A stretch of DNA of 64,000 nt from Candidatus Accumulibacter meliphilus. GTDB taxonomy: Bacteria > Pseudomonadota > Gammaproteobacteria > Burkholderiales > Rhodocyclaceae. Below, piece by piece: positions 34,493-43,869 of the stretch (the first letter of the stretch is position 1; every line of letters begins with the position of its first letter). The notes beneath the pieces were generated by a model. It searched no databases, had not been told where the DNA came from, and worked only from the letters and a program-made list of their open reading frames with translations. The stretch lies in the NCBI GenBank assembly GCA_003332265.1, contig QPGA01000003.1, positions 69,876-133,875 of the forward strand, read 5' to 3'. Both the position numbers and the translations under genes were made by a program.

Positions 34493-35476
34493 ATGAACCA
34501 AATCATGCCATCGTCGAAGGCGCTCGACCTCGCCCGACAGGTTCTGCGCATTGAAGCCGACGCCGTGATGGCCTTGGCTGAGCGCATTGATGGGGCCTTC
34601 GTGCAGGCGCTGGCACTGATTCTCAATTGTCACGGTCGGGTGATCGTTAGTGGCATGGGAAAATCCGGCCATGTCGGGCGCAAGATCGCCTCGACACTGT
34701 CAAGTACCGGCACCCCCGCATATTTTGTCCATCCTGCCGAAGCCAGTCACGGTGATCTCGGAATGATCACCCGCGACGATGTGCTGATCGCCATTTCGAA
34801 CTCGGGTGAAAGTGCCGAGCTGCTGATGATCGTGCCGATCATCAAACGCCTCGGTGCCAAGCTGATCAGCATGACTGGAAACACCCAGTCGTCGCTGGCC
34901 GTGGAGGCCGATGTGCACCTCGATGCGGCGGTCGCGCTGGAAGCCTGCCCGCTAAATCTGGCGCCGACCGCCAGCACCACGGCGGTTCTCGCCCTTGGCG
35001 ACGCGCTGGCGGTGGCGTTACTCGATGCGCGTGGTTTCGGCGCCGAAGATTTTGCTCGCTCACACCCCGGTGGCAGCCTCGGTCGTCGCTTGCTGACGCA
35101 CGTTCGCGACGTCATGCGCGCAGGATCGGCGCTGCCCGAAGTCGTTCCCACGACCCGCGTGCCGGATGCGATTCTCGAGATTTCGCGTGGCGGCATCGGC
35201 ATGACCGCGGTGCTCACTCCCGAACGCCGGGTGATCGGCATTGTCACCGACGGCGATTTGCGCCGCGCCTTTGCCAAGGGCCTCGATTTGCGATTGCTCG
35301 TGGTCGCCGACATCATGGGTCAGAAGCCGCGCGCCATCGGTCCGGACCACCTCGCGGTTGAAGCGGTTCAAATGATGGAGCAGTACAAGATCAATCAGCT
35401 GCCCGTCGTCGATGAAAGCGGCATTCTGCTTGGCGCGCTCAACATGCACGACCTGTTCAGGGCGAAGGTCATCTGA
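34493..35476 (+). CDS. kdsD: Arabinose-5-phosphate isomerase
   Basis: A 327-aa enzyme with an N-terminal SIS domain (VIVSGMGKSGHVGRKIASTL; SNSGESAELL) and two C-terminal CBS domains (from about 205; GIVTDGDLRRAF and INQLPVVDESG). It converts ribulose-5-phosphate to arabinose-5-phosphate, the first step of KDO synthesis for lipopolysaccharide. A second in-frame ATG occurs at 34505 and no strong ribosome-binding site decides between them. The usual next gene, kdsC, is missing. Confidence 0.94.
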   Translation: MNQIMPSSKALDLARQVLRIEADAVMALAERIDGAFVQALALILNCHGRVIVSGMGKSGHVGRKIASTLSSTGTPAYFVHPAEASHGDLGMITRDDVLIAISNSGESAELLMIVPIIKRLGAKLISMTGNTQSSLAVEADVHLDAAVALEACPLNLAPTASTTAVLALGDALAVALLDARGFGAEDFARSHPGGSLGRRLLTHVRDVMRAGSALPEVVPTTRVPDAILEISRGGIGMTAVLTPERRVIGIVTDGDLRRAFAKGLDLRLLVVADIMGQKPRAIGPDHLAVEAVQMMEQYKINQLPVVDESGILLGALNMHDLFRAKVI

Positions 35477-35544
35477 TGGCTGTTGACAGCGTCGCGCTGC
35501 CGCCGTCGTTTTCATCTTGTCTGCCAGCGGAGTGCGGGCAATGA
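35476..35544 (+). CDS. Twenty-two-codon ORF coupled to kdsD and lptC (possible kdsC remnant)
   Basis: The ATG at 35476 shares its A with the kdsD stop (TGATG), and its TGA overlaps the lptC ATG (ATGA), so it is coupled at both ends. The peptide MAVDSVALPPSFSSCLPAE shows no known motif. It occupies exactly the slot where kdsC (KDO-8-phosphate phosphatase, about 170-180 aa) normally lies, so it may be the scar of an in-frame deletion. Translation is unproven. Confidence 0.35.
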   Translation: MAVDSVALPPSFSSCLPAECGQ

Positions 35545-36137
35545 AGCGGTGGAGCAGCGCAATGCTGCCGCTCGGTATCCTGCTGGTTCTGGCGGCACTG
35601 ACTTTCTGGCTACGCTACGTCACCGATTTCACCGAAAAACCCGGCGATGGCAACCTTCGCCACGATCCTGACTACATCGTCAATGGGGCGACCCTGCGCA
35701 AGATCGGCGAGTCGGGAAGCCTGGAGTACACGCTGATCGCCGACGAGATTCGTCATTATCCCGATGACGATACGACGCGCATGGATAAACCCAAGCTTGT
35801 TTACCTGCATCCGACCAAGCCGCCGGTGACGCTCAGTGCCGTACACGGAGTGATGGGCCCGAAAGGTGAGCGGGTGGATCTCAGCGAGCAGGTCGAAGTG
35901 CACCGTGCGGGTAGCGACAAGCACCCGCCCTTGCTCGTCGAGACTGCCGAATTGACCGTGTTGACCAGTGAGGAAAAGGCGTTTACCAAGAGCCGTGTGT
36001 TGATCACGCAGGGCAACTCATGGGTGCAGGGGGTCGGTATGCAGGTCGATAACAAGTTGCAGACTTATTTGCTGGAATCCCGCGTCAGCGGGGAAATTGA
36101 AAGCCGTTCGACCAAGAAAAAGAAACCACAGACATGA
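35541..36137 (+). CDS. lptC: LPS export protein LptC
   Basis: A 198-aa bitopic protein: N-terminal transmembrane helix (about 9-27) and an OstA-like beta-jellyroll domain (ADEIRHYPDDDTTRMDKPKL, VEVHRAG, LLVETAELTVLTSEEKA). LptC passes LPS from the LptBFG extractor to LptA. The ATG at 35541 with GGAG upstream is preferred to an in-frame ATG at 35517. It overlaps lptA by ATGA. Confidence 0.9.
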   Translation: MKRWSSAMLPLGILLVLAALTFWLRYVTDFTEKPGDGNLRHDPDYIVNGATLRKIGESGSLEYTLIADEIRHYPDDDTTRMDKPKLVYLHPTKPPVTLSAVHGVMGPKGERVDLSEQVEVHRAGSDKHPPLLVETAELTVLTSEEKAFTKSRVLITQGNSWVQGVGMQVDNKLQTYLLESRVSGEIESRSTKKKKPQT

Positions 36138-36730
36138 AAAAGACATTTCGCCTGGCCTGCACGAGCGTCCTCCTGGTGCTCTTGTCGATGCCCGCTCAGG
36201 CCGAGCGCGCGGACAGCGAGAAACCGGTTCTCCTCGAAGCCGACCGCATGAGCATCGATGACCTCAACAAGGTACAGGTTCTCGAAGGCAACGTGATCCT
36301 GACCCAGGGCACTTTGCAGATTTTCACGGATCGCCTGGTCGTCATCCAGGATGCCGATGGTTTCCAGAAAGGTACGGCTTTCGGAGGGGCGGGCGGGCTT
36401 GCCCGCTTCAAGCAGAAGCGCGAGGGGAAAGACGATTACATGGAAGCCGAGGCCGAGCAGATCGACTATGACGCGCGCGCCGACAAAAGCGAACTCTTCA
36501 GGCGCGCCTGGGTGAAGAGCGGGCTCGACGAAGTCCGGGGCGCCTACATTTCCTATGACGCTCTCAATGAGAAATACCTGGTTACCACCGGCACCGGCGA
36601 GACCAAGAGCGCCACTGGCGCCAGCCAAGCGCGGGTGCGAGCAATCATTCAGCCGCGCGGCAAGAACGTGAATCCTGAGGCGCAGAAAGGCGCGCCACTG
36701 ACCCTGAGGCCTGCGCCAGTTGGCAAGTAG
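36134..36730 (+). CDS. lptA: LPS periplasmic bridge protein LptA
   Basis: A 198-aa protein with signal peptide (cleavage near PAQA-ER, residue 23) and an OstA/LptA domain (LLEADRMSIDDLNKVQVLEG, VILTQGTLQIFTDRLVV, EAEAEQIDYDARADKSEL). It polymerises into the periplasmic bridge for LPS. In most proteobacteria lptB and rpoN follow; here phasin genes follow instead, so the block is broken after lptA. Confidence 0.92.
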   Translation: MKKTFRLACTSVLLVLLSMPAQAERADSEKPVLLEADRMSIDDLNKVQVLEGNVILTQGTLQIFTDRLVVIQDADGFQKGTAFGGAGGLARFKQKREGKDDYMEAEAEQIDYDARADKSELFRRAWVKSGLDEVRGAYISYDALNEKYLVTTGTGETKSATGASQARVRAIIQPRGKNVNPEAQKGAPLTLRPAPVGK

Positions 36731-36879
36731 CACGCCGAAGGCGCTCCCTGGCCGCACGCGCAGAGGCTGAGCGACGCAGCAGAAAATGCCTTTTCCGGTT
36801 CCCATAAAGTGCTGCAAATACCACAGAAATTCATATAAACCAGACATGTACAGAATTTGTTGCGACGCACAAAAAACTC

Positions 36880-36907
36880 TTGACAAGTTTTGGTAAGCGT
36901 CTATAAT
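36880..36907 (+). promoter_or_regulatory. Perfect sigma-70 promoter for the phasin genes
   Basis: TTGACA (36880-36885) and TATAAT (36902-36907) are both consensus, separated by 16 bases. The start near 36914 would give a leader of about 100 bases. Just past the start, CTGC and GCAG half-sites (about 36909-36923) resemble those bound by the PHB regulator PhaR, though with wider spacing than published sites. Confidence 0.8.
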
Positions 36908-37015
36908 TCTGCTCATGGTGCAGTGCAGCAAACGATCCGGGTGCCAAGAAGGGCGGGATCAATGAGTTTGACATTGCACGTGTTGTGCCCCCATTTTTTT
37001 TTTAGGAGATTGACC

Positions 37016-37567
37016 ATGTTTACCAAACCCGAGCAATTCGCCGCCGCCAACAAAGCTTCTGTTGATGCCATGCTGACCCTTGCCAATACCGCTTTGGCGA
37101 GCGCCGAGCGCATCGCCGCGCTGAATCTGAATACCGCTCGTTCGATGCTGGAAGACGGCGTTTCCAATGCCAAGGCAATGCTCGGTGCCAAGAATGCACA
37201 AGAGCTGTTTTCGGTGCAAGCTTCGCTGGCGCAGCCGAATCTCGAAAAGGCAGTGGCCTACACGCGCAGCGTCTACGAGATCTCCGCACAGTCAAAGGAA
37301 GAAATCTCCAAGCTTCTCGAAGCGCAGTTTTCCGATTTCCAGAAGCAGGTCTTTGCGCTGATGGAACAAGCCGCCAAGAGTTCACCGGTCGGTTCTGATG
37401 TTGCCCTTTCCGCCGTCAAGTCAGCCATCGCTTCGGCGACGTCGGCCTTCGACAGCATGAACAAAGCCGCCAAGCAGGTTGCCGACATCGCCGAAACCAA
37501 TGTCGCCGCGGCGACCAACGCAACGGTCAAGGCGGTTGGCGCCACCGCCGCGGCTGCCAAGAAATAG
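37016..37567 (+). CDS. phaP: Phasin family protein (PHA granule coat)
   Basis: A 183-aa, Ala-rich helical protein with the phasin_2 domain (FTKPEQFAAANKASVDAML, ERIAALNLNTAR, YTRSVYEISAQSKEEISKL). Phasins coat polyhydroxyalkanoate granules and control their size. GGAG sits before the ATG at 37016; the open frame extends further upstream but without homology. A T-rich run (9 T) lies in the leader just before the ribosome-binding site. The promoter is the strongest in the window, fitting an abundant protein. Confidence 0.92.
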   Translation: MFTKPEQFAAANKASVDAMLTLANTALASAERIAALNLNTARSMLEDGVSNAKAMLGAKNAQELFSVQASLAQPNLEKAVAYTRSVYEISAQSKEEISKLLEAQFSDFQKQVFALMEQAAKSSPVGSDVALSAVKSAIASATSAFDSMNKAAKQVADIAETNVAAATNATVKAVGATAAAAKK

Positions 37568-37669
37568 GCTTCTGACTGAGTCTTGACTATCTACGGCGGG
37601 AGCAGAGACGCAGCGTGTCGCCGCGTTTCTGTAACGCCCCTCATTACGACCAAACACGGAGATATACAC

Positions 37670-38218
37670 ATGAACACCATCGATCTCGAAAAACTGGCCG
37701 AAAGCCAGAAAGCCAACGCCCAAGTCATGATGACTCTGGTGCGCACGGCCTTCCACGGCATGGAGCAACTCTCTGCCCTCAACCTTGCCGCCAGCCGTGA
37801 GCTGTTCAACAACAGCGCCAACGGTGCGCAGCAGTTGATGGACATCAAGGATCCTGCGCAATTGAAGAGCCTCGCCGGTTCAATGGCCCAACCCAATGTC
37901 GACAAGCTTCTCGAGTACTCGCGTGGCCTCTACGATCTGTCCGCCAACATGCAGCGCGAAATCACGTCAGTGATGGAGCAGCAGTACAGCAGCATGGCCC
38001 AGAAAGCGGCCGGCCTGGTTGGCACGGGAGGCGTTCCCACGCCGATCGCCGGTGACGTCTTCGGTGCCGCCATGAAGCAGATGATGAACGCTTCCAGCAC
38101 AGCTTTCGAAAACATTTCGCAGATGTCCAAGCAGATGACCGAAATCGTCGACACCAATGTCAAGGCCCTGAGCGCCGCCACGACCAAGGCCGCCTCAGCG
38201 CTGACCCCAAAGGCGTAA
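37670..38218 (+). CDS. Second phasin family protein
   Basis: A 182-aa paralogue of the upstream phasin with the same plan (EKLAESQKANAQVMMTLVRT, EQLSALNLAASRELF, YSRGLYDLSANMQREI) but only moderate identity. GGAG precedes the ATG. The 102-base gap contains no strong promoter, so it is probably co-transcribed from 36880 and ended by the terminator at 38253. Two different phasins suggest granules of more than one stage or type. Confidence 0.9.
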   Translation: MNTIDLEKLAESQKANAQVMMTLVRTAFHGMEQLSALNLAASRELFNNSANGAQQLMDIKDPAQLKSLAGSMAQPNVDKLLEYSRGLYDLSANMQREITSVMEQQYSSMAQKAAGLVGTGGVPTPIAGDVFGAAMKQMMNASSTAFENISQMSKQMTEIVDTNVKALSAATTKAASALTPKA

Positions 38219-38252
38219 GTCAGTAGCCGCCCTTCGCGGCTGCACAGAAAGG

Positions 38253-38277
38253 ACCCCGGCTATGCCGGGGTTTTTTT
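38253..38277 (+). terminator. Rho-independent terminator after the phasin genes
   Basis: ACCCCGGC, loop TAT, GCCGGGGT then a run of seven T. A smaller hairpin (AGCCGC/GCGGCT, 38224-38241) precedes it. This is the clearest intrinsic terminator in the window. Confidence 0.95.
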
Positions 38278-38346
38278 GTCTACGGTCGCCGCGTTTTGTC
38301 GGTTGTCAGTGCTGTCAGTGCCCTCGCTGTCGTCAGCGGCCGCGTT

Positions 38347-39105
38347 CTATGATCGCCATTGCCAGTCGATACCCCGCCGCTCGACCTCCAGGCGGATGCG
38401 ACTCATCGCCTGATCGACCAGTGCGTGCTCGCCTTCGACGCCCAATTCGAGGTGCCGCCTTTGTCCGTCCGGCCCTATCGACGGCAGGCTGAACAGCCGC
38501 AGCGTCGGAAAGTCGGCGACGATTTCTTCCATCAGATCGAGCAGCGCACTCTCGTAGCTGTTGGCACCCGTCAGCAGGAACGCTTGCTCAACGCTGGCCA
38601 GGGAATCGAAAAGATCGCTGTAGAAGGTTTCGAGTGCCCATTCGACCATCGGATGCGCCATTTGTGGAAATCCGGGCACGAAGTAGTGATCGCGAATGCG
38701 AAAGCCCGGGATGCGATTGAACGGGTTCGGAATGATGTCCACGCCGCGCGGGAAAGTGCCCAGCAGCAGGCGAACATCGTTGATCTGGTCGCCAAAACGG
38801 GCGCGGATTTCGCGTTCCGCATCGGGATGCAGAACCAGGTCCACGCCCAGCGCTTCCGCCGCGGCCTGCCGCGTCCGATCGTCGGGCGTGTTGCCGATGC
38901 CGCCAAAGCTGAAAACCACATCGCCAGCGGCCAGGCTGCGGCGCAGCGTGGCCGCGATACGCGCGCGCGTGTCGCCCAGGTATTCGACCCACGACAGGCG
39001 CAGTCCACGCGCGGCGAGCAACTCGGCGACCTTGGCAAAGTGCTGGTCGACGCGTTTGCCCGACAGGATCTCGTCGCCAATGATCAGCGCCCCGAAGCTC
39101 CTCAT
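38347..39105 (-). CDS. Molybdopterin-binding/CinA N-terminal-like protein
   Basis: A 252-aa protein with the MoaB/Mog fold: GALIIGDEILSGKRVDQH, DVVFSFGGIGNTPDDRTRQA and the PNPFNRIPGF and YFVPGFPQMA blocks typical of CinA N-terminal domains. The C-terminal deamidase domain of full CinA is absent. Such stand-alone proteins are often labelled competence/damage-inducible protein A; several CinA-type domains act as nucleotide pyrophosphatases. It overlaps the EI24 gene by ATGA. Confidence 0.82.
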   Translation of the reverse strand: MRSFGALIIGDEILSGKRVDQHFAKVAELLAARGLRLSWVEYLGDTRARIAATLRRSLAAGDVVFSFGGIGNTPDDRTRQAAAEALGVDLVLHPDAEREIRARFGDQINDVRLLLGTFPRGVDIIPNPFNRIPGFRIRDHYFVPGFPQMAHPMVEWALETFYSDLFDSLASVEQAFLLTGANSYESALLDLMEEIVADFPTLRLFSLPSIGPDGQRRHLELGVEGEHALVDQAMSRIRLEVERRGIDWQWRS

Positions 39106-39854
39106 TTCACCTCCTCGATTTTCGGCTGCTCATCGATCACCGCCACCAGCGCTCCCTGGCGCAAACCCCGTAGCGCCTCGAGGCAGTAGTGCGAATAGGC
39201 CAGCGCCGCCAGTGTCGGCGTCAGCAGGCCGAGCAGCGGAATGTGCGCCAGCAGCGCCAGGGTGATGCCGAGCACCAGTAGCGGGATGCCGTGCTCACGC
39301 CTGAGCGCACGCCATTCCTGGTCGGTGGCATGTACAGTGAGCGCATCGAAAGCAAAGGTGCGTCGCGTCAGCCAGGCCATCCACAGGATCGGCAGCACCA
39401 GCCCCAGCCCGGGCACCAGCCATAGCGGCAGGGTCAGCAGCATGCCGACAATGTACAGCAGCAGCGCAGCGACACTGTTCCAGGCCCCCGCGACGACGCT
39501 GTCCTTGCCGACTCGTGCCAGTTCGGGGTAGTCGGCCAGGGCGACATGATTGAGCAGCAGTGGCATCACGAAAATCGCCGCCAGCAGCAAGGCGGTGATG
39601 AATGCCGCCGCGAGAATCAGCAGCCAGCCGCCGAGCACCGCGCCGAGCTTGGCCAGCCACACCGCTCCCCAGCCAGCCAGCCAGGTCATCGGTGGTTGCT
39701 CGACGAGGGTCGCAATCAGGCTTTCCAGCGCAAACACCATCAGCGCGATCCAGATTACCAGCGCCACCGCCGCCGGCCCGAAAAACATTAGCCAGACGCG
39801 CCCACGCCCAAGCGTGCGCAGGCTGCGTCCCAGCGCAAGAACAATTTCAGTCAC
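39102..39854 (-). CDS. EI24/CysZ-like membrane protein
   Basis: A 250-aa protein with about five hydrophobic segments (near 22-45, 65-100, 135-165, 205-230) and the EI24 family look, including an N-terminal IVLALGRSLRTLGRGRVWLM-like amphipathic stretch. CysZ members move sulphate, but many EI24 proteins have no known role. It is the first gene of a two-gene unit with the CinA-like gene. Confidence 0.78.
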   Translation of the reverse strand: MTEIVLALGRSLRTLGRGRVWLMFFGPAAVALVIWIALMVFALESLIATLVEQPPMTWLAGWGAVWLAKLGAVLGGWLLILAAAFITALLLAAIFVMPLLLNHVALADYPELARVGKDSVVAGAWNSVAALLLYIVGMLLTLPLWLVPGLGLVLPILWMAWLTRRTFAFDALTVHATDQEWRALRREHGIPLLVLGITLALLAHIPLLGLLTPTLAALAYSHYCLEALRGLRQGALVAVIDEQPKIEEVK

Positions 39855-39897
39855 TTAGTCACTCTCCATCTCTTACGATCTGACGATCGTTTGGCGA

Positions 39898-42800
39898 TCA
39901 CTGGATACCCTCCCACATTTTCTGCAGCCGCTTGCTCGACACCGGCACCGGTGTGCGTAGTGCTTGCGCAAAGAGGTGCACACGCAATTCCTCAAGCAAC
40001 CAGCGGAACTGTTCGACCTGCGCGTCGCTGACCCCCTGTTTGGCCAGCACGGTTGCGCGTCGTTGATAGGCGGTCCATAGCGGCAGGTACTCCTCGGTCA
40101 GCAGACGTGCGTCGCGAGCCGCGCCATGGGCGCCGCCGGTCTTCAGCTTGTCCAGGCGCACGGCGATGGCGTTCAGATAGCGGGGATATTGTTGCAGACG
40201 TTCGAAAGGCGTGTCGACCACGAAACGTTTGCCGATCAGCCGCGCCAGTTGTCCCTCGATGTCATGCACGGTGCTGCCGTAGGCCTTGAACGCTGGCAGC
40301 TTCTTGTGCAGCGCCAGCCAGTCGCCGAGAATCTGACCGACCAGGCGGCATACCTCCTGCGCCAGCAAGCCCAGCCGCGGTTTGGCTTCCACGCAGCGGG
40401 CGTTGAAACTCGCCGCGTCGGTCGGCCAGGGCTCTTGAAGACAGGCGCGCGTGAAAGTCAGTTCCAGCAACTGCCGTCGCAGCTCGTCGAGCGTCCCCAG
40501 CGCCATGAACTGCATCGCCATCTGCGTCAGTGCCGGCAGGTTCTTTTCGAGGTACTTGATCTGCTCGCGAAACTGCAGCATGAACAGTCGCAGCAGCCCC
40601 CGCGAATGTGCCTGCAGCGCCTCGTCGGGCGAATCGAAGACGCATACCGAGACGCTGTCGCCGTCGTCGGTCAGTCCCGGGTAGCCGAAAACCGTCTGGC
40701 CGCCGCCGACCTCGACTTCAATCAGCTCGGTCAACTCGCCGAAACCCCAGTCGGTCATTCCCGAAAATTCGGCCGGCGTCTCGTGCAGCTCGGCGAACTC
40801 CTGCTTCGCCTCGCGTCCCCATTCGCTGCGCAGTTCGCTCAAGCTGCGGCTCATGCCAAGCTGGCGGCCGTTTTCGTCGACCAGGCGAAAATTGAAGCTT
40901 AGATGAGCCGGCACCGCGTCAGGGCGAAAAGCGTCGGGAGTGACGTCCCAGCCGCGCGCGTTCAGCCCGCGTGTTTGCAGGATGAAGTGGACCAGTGCGC
41001 TGACCAATGGCTTGTCCGTCGGCGGCACCTGCTCGACGAACTCGTTGGCGAAGTCAGGCACCGGCACCAGCTTGGCGCGAATCCGCTGGGGTAGCGTTTT
41101 CACCAGCTGCTGCACTTTTTCCTTGAGCAGTCCCGGTACCAGCCACTCGCAGCGTGCGCCAGGGATCTGGTTCAGCTGCGCCAGCGGCAGGGTCAGCGTC
41201 ACGCCGTCGCGAGCGCTGCCGGGTTCAAAGTGGTAGGCCAGCGGGTAGTCGACGCCACCGAGTTGCAGTTGATGCGGAAAAGCCTCGCTGGTGATGCCGG
41301 CGGCTTCGTGGCGCATCAAGTCCTCGCGCACCAGGTGCAGCAAGCGCGGTTGCTCGCGTTCGGCGCCGCGCCGCCACTTGTCGAAGCTGGCGCCGCAGTA
41401 GATTCCCTCGGGGATGATCTGGTCGTAGAAGGCAAAAATCAGTTCGTCGTCGACCAGTACGTCGGGTCGGCGCGACTTGTGCTCCAGGGTCTCGATGTCG
41501 AGCACCAGTTGCTGATTGTTCTGGAAAAAATCCCAGCGCCGAGCGAATTCTTCACTGACCTCGCCGGCGACCAGGGCGTCGCGGATGAACAGCTCGCGTG
41601 CCGCCGGTGGGTTCAGCGGCCCGAAGTTCACCCGTCGGCGAGGATCGACGACGATTCCGTACAGCGTGATGCGCTCGAAAGCCACCGCCTGCATCGCCTT
41701 CTTCTCCCAGTGCGGGTCGAAATGACTGCGCTTGAGAAGATGCGCACCGACCAGCTCCAGCCACGCCGGTTCGATGCGCGCGACGCAGCGGGCGAACAAG
41801 CGCGTGGTTTCGCTGATCTCGGCGGCGACAATCCACTTGCCGGCTTTTTTCTGTAGGGCCGAACCGGGATGGATCAACATTTTGATGCCGCGTGCGCCGA
41901 GGTAATGCGCTGAATCCTCCGACTTGTAGCCGATGTTGCCGAGCAGGCCGGCGAGCAGTGCGCGGTGGACGGCGTCGTAGGTCGCCGGGACCTGGTTCAC
42001 GGGCCACTTCTGTTCGGTCGCCAGGGCGTGTACTTGGCCGTGGATGTCGCGCCATTCGCGCATGCGCAGCGCCGATAGGAAGTGCTCGTGGCAGGCCTGC
42101 ACCAGTTTGCGCTGCGACTTGCGATGTTCGACTTCGAGCTGGTACCAGTCCCATAGCTTCAGCCAGGCGAGGAATTCGGATTTCGGGTCGGCAAACTTGC
42201 GGTGTGCGAGGTCGGCGCTGCCCTGTCTGTCCTGCGGTCGCTCGCGCGGATCATGGACGCTCAGCGCGGCGGCAATGATCAGTACTTCGCGCAGGCAGCC
42301 TTCGTTACGGGCGGCAACGATCATTCGTCCGACACGCGGGTCGAGCGGCATCGTCGCCAGTTCCTGGCCGATTGGCGTCAGCGCATTCTCGCTGGTCACC
42401 GCGCCGAGTTCGAGCAACAATTGGTAGCCGTCGCCGACGGCCTTGCGCGGGGGCGCTTCGAGGAAGGGGAAGTCCTCGATGTCGCCTAGACGCAGCGCCT
42501 TCATGCGCAGGATCACCCCGGCCAGCGACGAACGGAGAATCTCCGGTTCCGAATATGCCGGACGGAGTGCAAAATCCTGCTCTTCGTAGAGGCGGATGCA
42601 CACTCCGGCCGCGACCCGCCCACAGCGCCCGGCGCGCTGATTGGCCGAGGCCTGCGAGATCTTTTCGATCTGCAGTTGCTCGACTTTGTTGCGGTAGGAA
42701 TAGCGCTTGATGCGCGCCAGGCCGCTATCGACGACATAGCGGATTCCCGGCACGGTCAAGGAGGTTTCGGCGACATTGGTCGCCAGTACGATGCGTCGGC

Positions 42801-43869
42801 CAAGGTGCGGCTTGAAAATCCGTCCCTGCTCTTCGCTCGACAGGCGCGCAAACAGCGGCAGAATTTCGGTATGCGGCGGGTGATGCTTGCGCAGCGCCTC
42901 GGCGGCCTCGCGGATCTCGCGTTCGCCGGGCAGAAAGACCAGCACATCGCCAGGCCCGGCACGATCGAGCTCGTCACAGGCGTCGACGATCGCGTCGCAG
43001 AGATCGCGCTGGTCGTCGCCGCGCTCGCTGCGCCCCCCACTATCGCCGCCAGCGCTGCCCGTTTCGCCGCCCTCGTCTTGCTGCACGGGTCGATAGCGCA
43101 ACTCCACCGGATGCAGTCGGCCCGAGACCTCGATGACGGGTGCGTCGTCGAAGTGCCGGGAAAAACGCTGCGCATCGATCGTCGCCGAAGTGATGATCAG
43201 CTTCAGATCGCGGCGTTTGGGCAACAGCTGTTTAAGGTAGCCGAGCAGAAAGTCGATGTTCAGGCTGCGCTCGTGCGCCTCGTCGATGATCAGCGTGTCG
43301 TACTGCTCCAGCCCGGTGTCGCCCTGCGTCTCGGCGAGCAGGATGCCGTCGGTCATCAGCTTGATGAAGGCATCGGGCGTGGTGCGGTCGCTGAAACGGA
43401 TCTTGTAGCCGACCAGTCGCCCGACTTCGCTCTGCAGTTCCTGCGCGATTCGCACCGCGGTCGACCGTGCGGCGATCCGGCGTGGTTGCGTATGACCGAT
43501 CAGGCCGGTGGTGCCGCGACCAATTTCCAGGCAGATCTTGGGGATCTGCGTCGTCTTGCCCGAGCCGGTTTCGCCGCAGACGATGAGTACCTGATGCTTG
43601 GCAATCAGCGCCGCAATCTCGGCACGCCGCCGATTGACCGGCAGATCGTCGGCAAAGACCGGCGTCGGCAGGCGCGCCCGCCGGGCGGCCACGGCGGTGC
43701 GGGACTTCGCTATCAGGTTGTCGAGCTCGGTCTGCAGCGCGTCGCGCTTGGCGCCGAAGCCGTGCCGCAAAGCGCGCGTCAGCGCGCGCAGCTGACGTTG
43801 GTCGAGTGCCAGGCAGTCGGCGAAAGGATTCTGCGAATGGCTTGCGGTACGGGCGCTGGTAGGGGTCAT
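39898..43869 (-). CDS. hrpA: ATP-dependent RNA helicase HrpA
   Basis: A 1323-aa DEAH-box helicase of typical HrpA length. Walker A GETGSGKTTQ (about 99-108), DEAHERS (about 191-197), SAT motif (ITSATIDAQRFS), helicase-C motifs and QRAGRCGRV are in order, followed by the helicase-associated HA2 and OB domains and the long DUF3418 C-terminal region unique to HrpA. It unwinds RNA and rescues stalled or collided ribosomes and mRNA. A Gly/Asp-rich insert (EGGETGSAGGDSGG, about 265-280) is unusual but in frame. Confidence 0.96.
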   Translation of the reverse strand: MTPTSARTASHSQNPFADCLALDQRQLRALTRALRHGFGAKRDALQTELDNLIAKSRTAVAARRARLPTPVFADDLPVNRRRAEIAALIAKHQVLIVCGETGSGKTTQIPKICLEIGRGTTGLIGHTQPRRIAARSTAVRIAQELQSEVGRLVGYKIRFSDRTTPDAFIKLMTDGILLAETQGDTGLEQYDTLIIDEAHERSLNIDFLLGYLKQLLPKRRDLKLIITSATIDAQRFSRHFDDAPVIEVSGRLHPVELRYRPVQQDEGGETGSAGGDSGGRSERGDDQRDLCDAIVDACDELDRAGPGDVLVFLPGEREIREAAEALRKHHPPHTEILPLFARLSSEEQGRIFKPHLGRRIVLATNVAETSLTVPGIRYVVDSGLARIKRYSYRNKVEQLQIEKISQASANQRAGRCGRVAAGVCIRLYEEQDFALRPAYSEPEILRSSLAGVILRMKALRLGDIEDFPFLEAPPRKAVGDGYQLLLELGAVTSENALTPIGQELATMPLDPRVGRMIVAARNEGCLREVLIIAAALSVHDPRERPQDRQGSADLAHRKFADPKSEFLAWLKLWDWYQLEVEHRKSQRKLVQACHEHFLSALRMREWRDIHGQVHALATEQKWPVNQVPATYDAVHRALLAGLLGNIGYKSEDSAHYLGARGIKMLIHPGSALQKKAGKWIVAAEISETTRLFARCVARIEPAWLELVGAHLLKRSHFDPHWEKKAMQAVAFERITLYGIVVDPRRRVNFGPLNPPAARELFIRDALVAGEVSEEFARRWDFFQNNQQLVLDIETLEHKSRRPDVLVDDELIFAFYDQIIPEGIYCGASFDKWRRGAEREQPRLLHLVREDLMRHEAAGITSEAFPHQLQLGGVDYPLAYHFEPGSARDGVTLTLPLAQLNQIPGARCEWLVPGLLKEKVQQLVKTLPQRIRAKLVPVPDFANEFVEQVPPTDKPLVSALVHFILQTRGLNARGWDVTPDAFRPDAVPAHLSFNFRLVDENGRQLGMSRSLSELRSEWGREAKQEFAELHETPAEFSGMTDWGFGELTELIEVEVGGGQTVFGYPGLTDDGDSVSVCVFDSPDEALQAHSRGLLRLFMLQFREQIKYLEKNLPALTQMAMQFMALGTLDELRRQLLELTFTRACLQEPWPTDAASFNARCVEAKPRLGLLAQEVCRLVGQILGDWLALHKKLPAFKAYGSTVHDIEGQLARLIGKRFVVDTPFERLQQYPRYLNAIAVRLDKLKTGGAHGAARDARLLTEEYLPLWTAYQRRATVLAKQGVSDAQVEQFRWLLEELRVHLFAQALRTPVPVSSKRLQKMWEGIQ

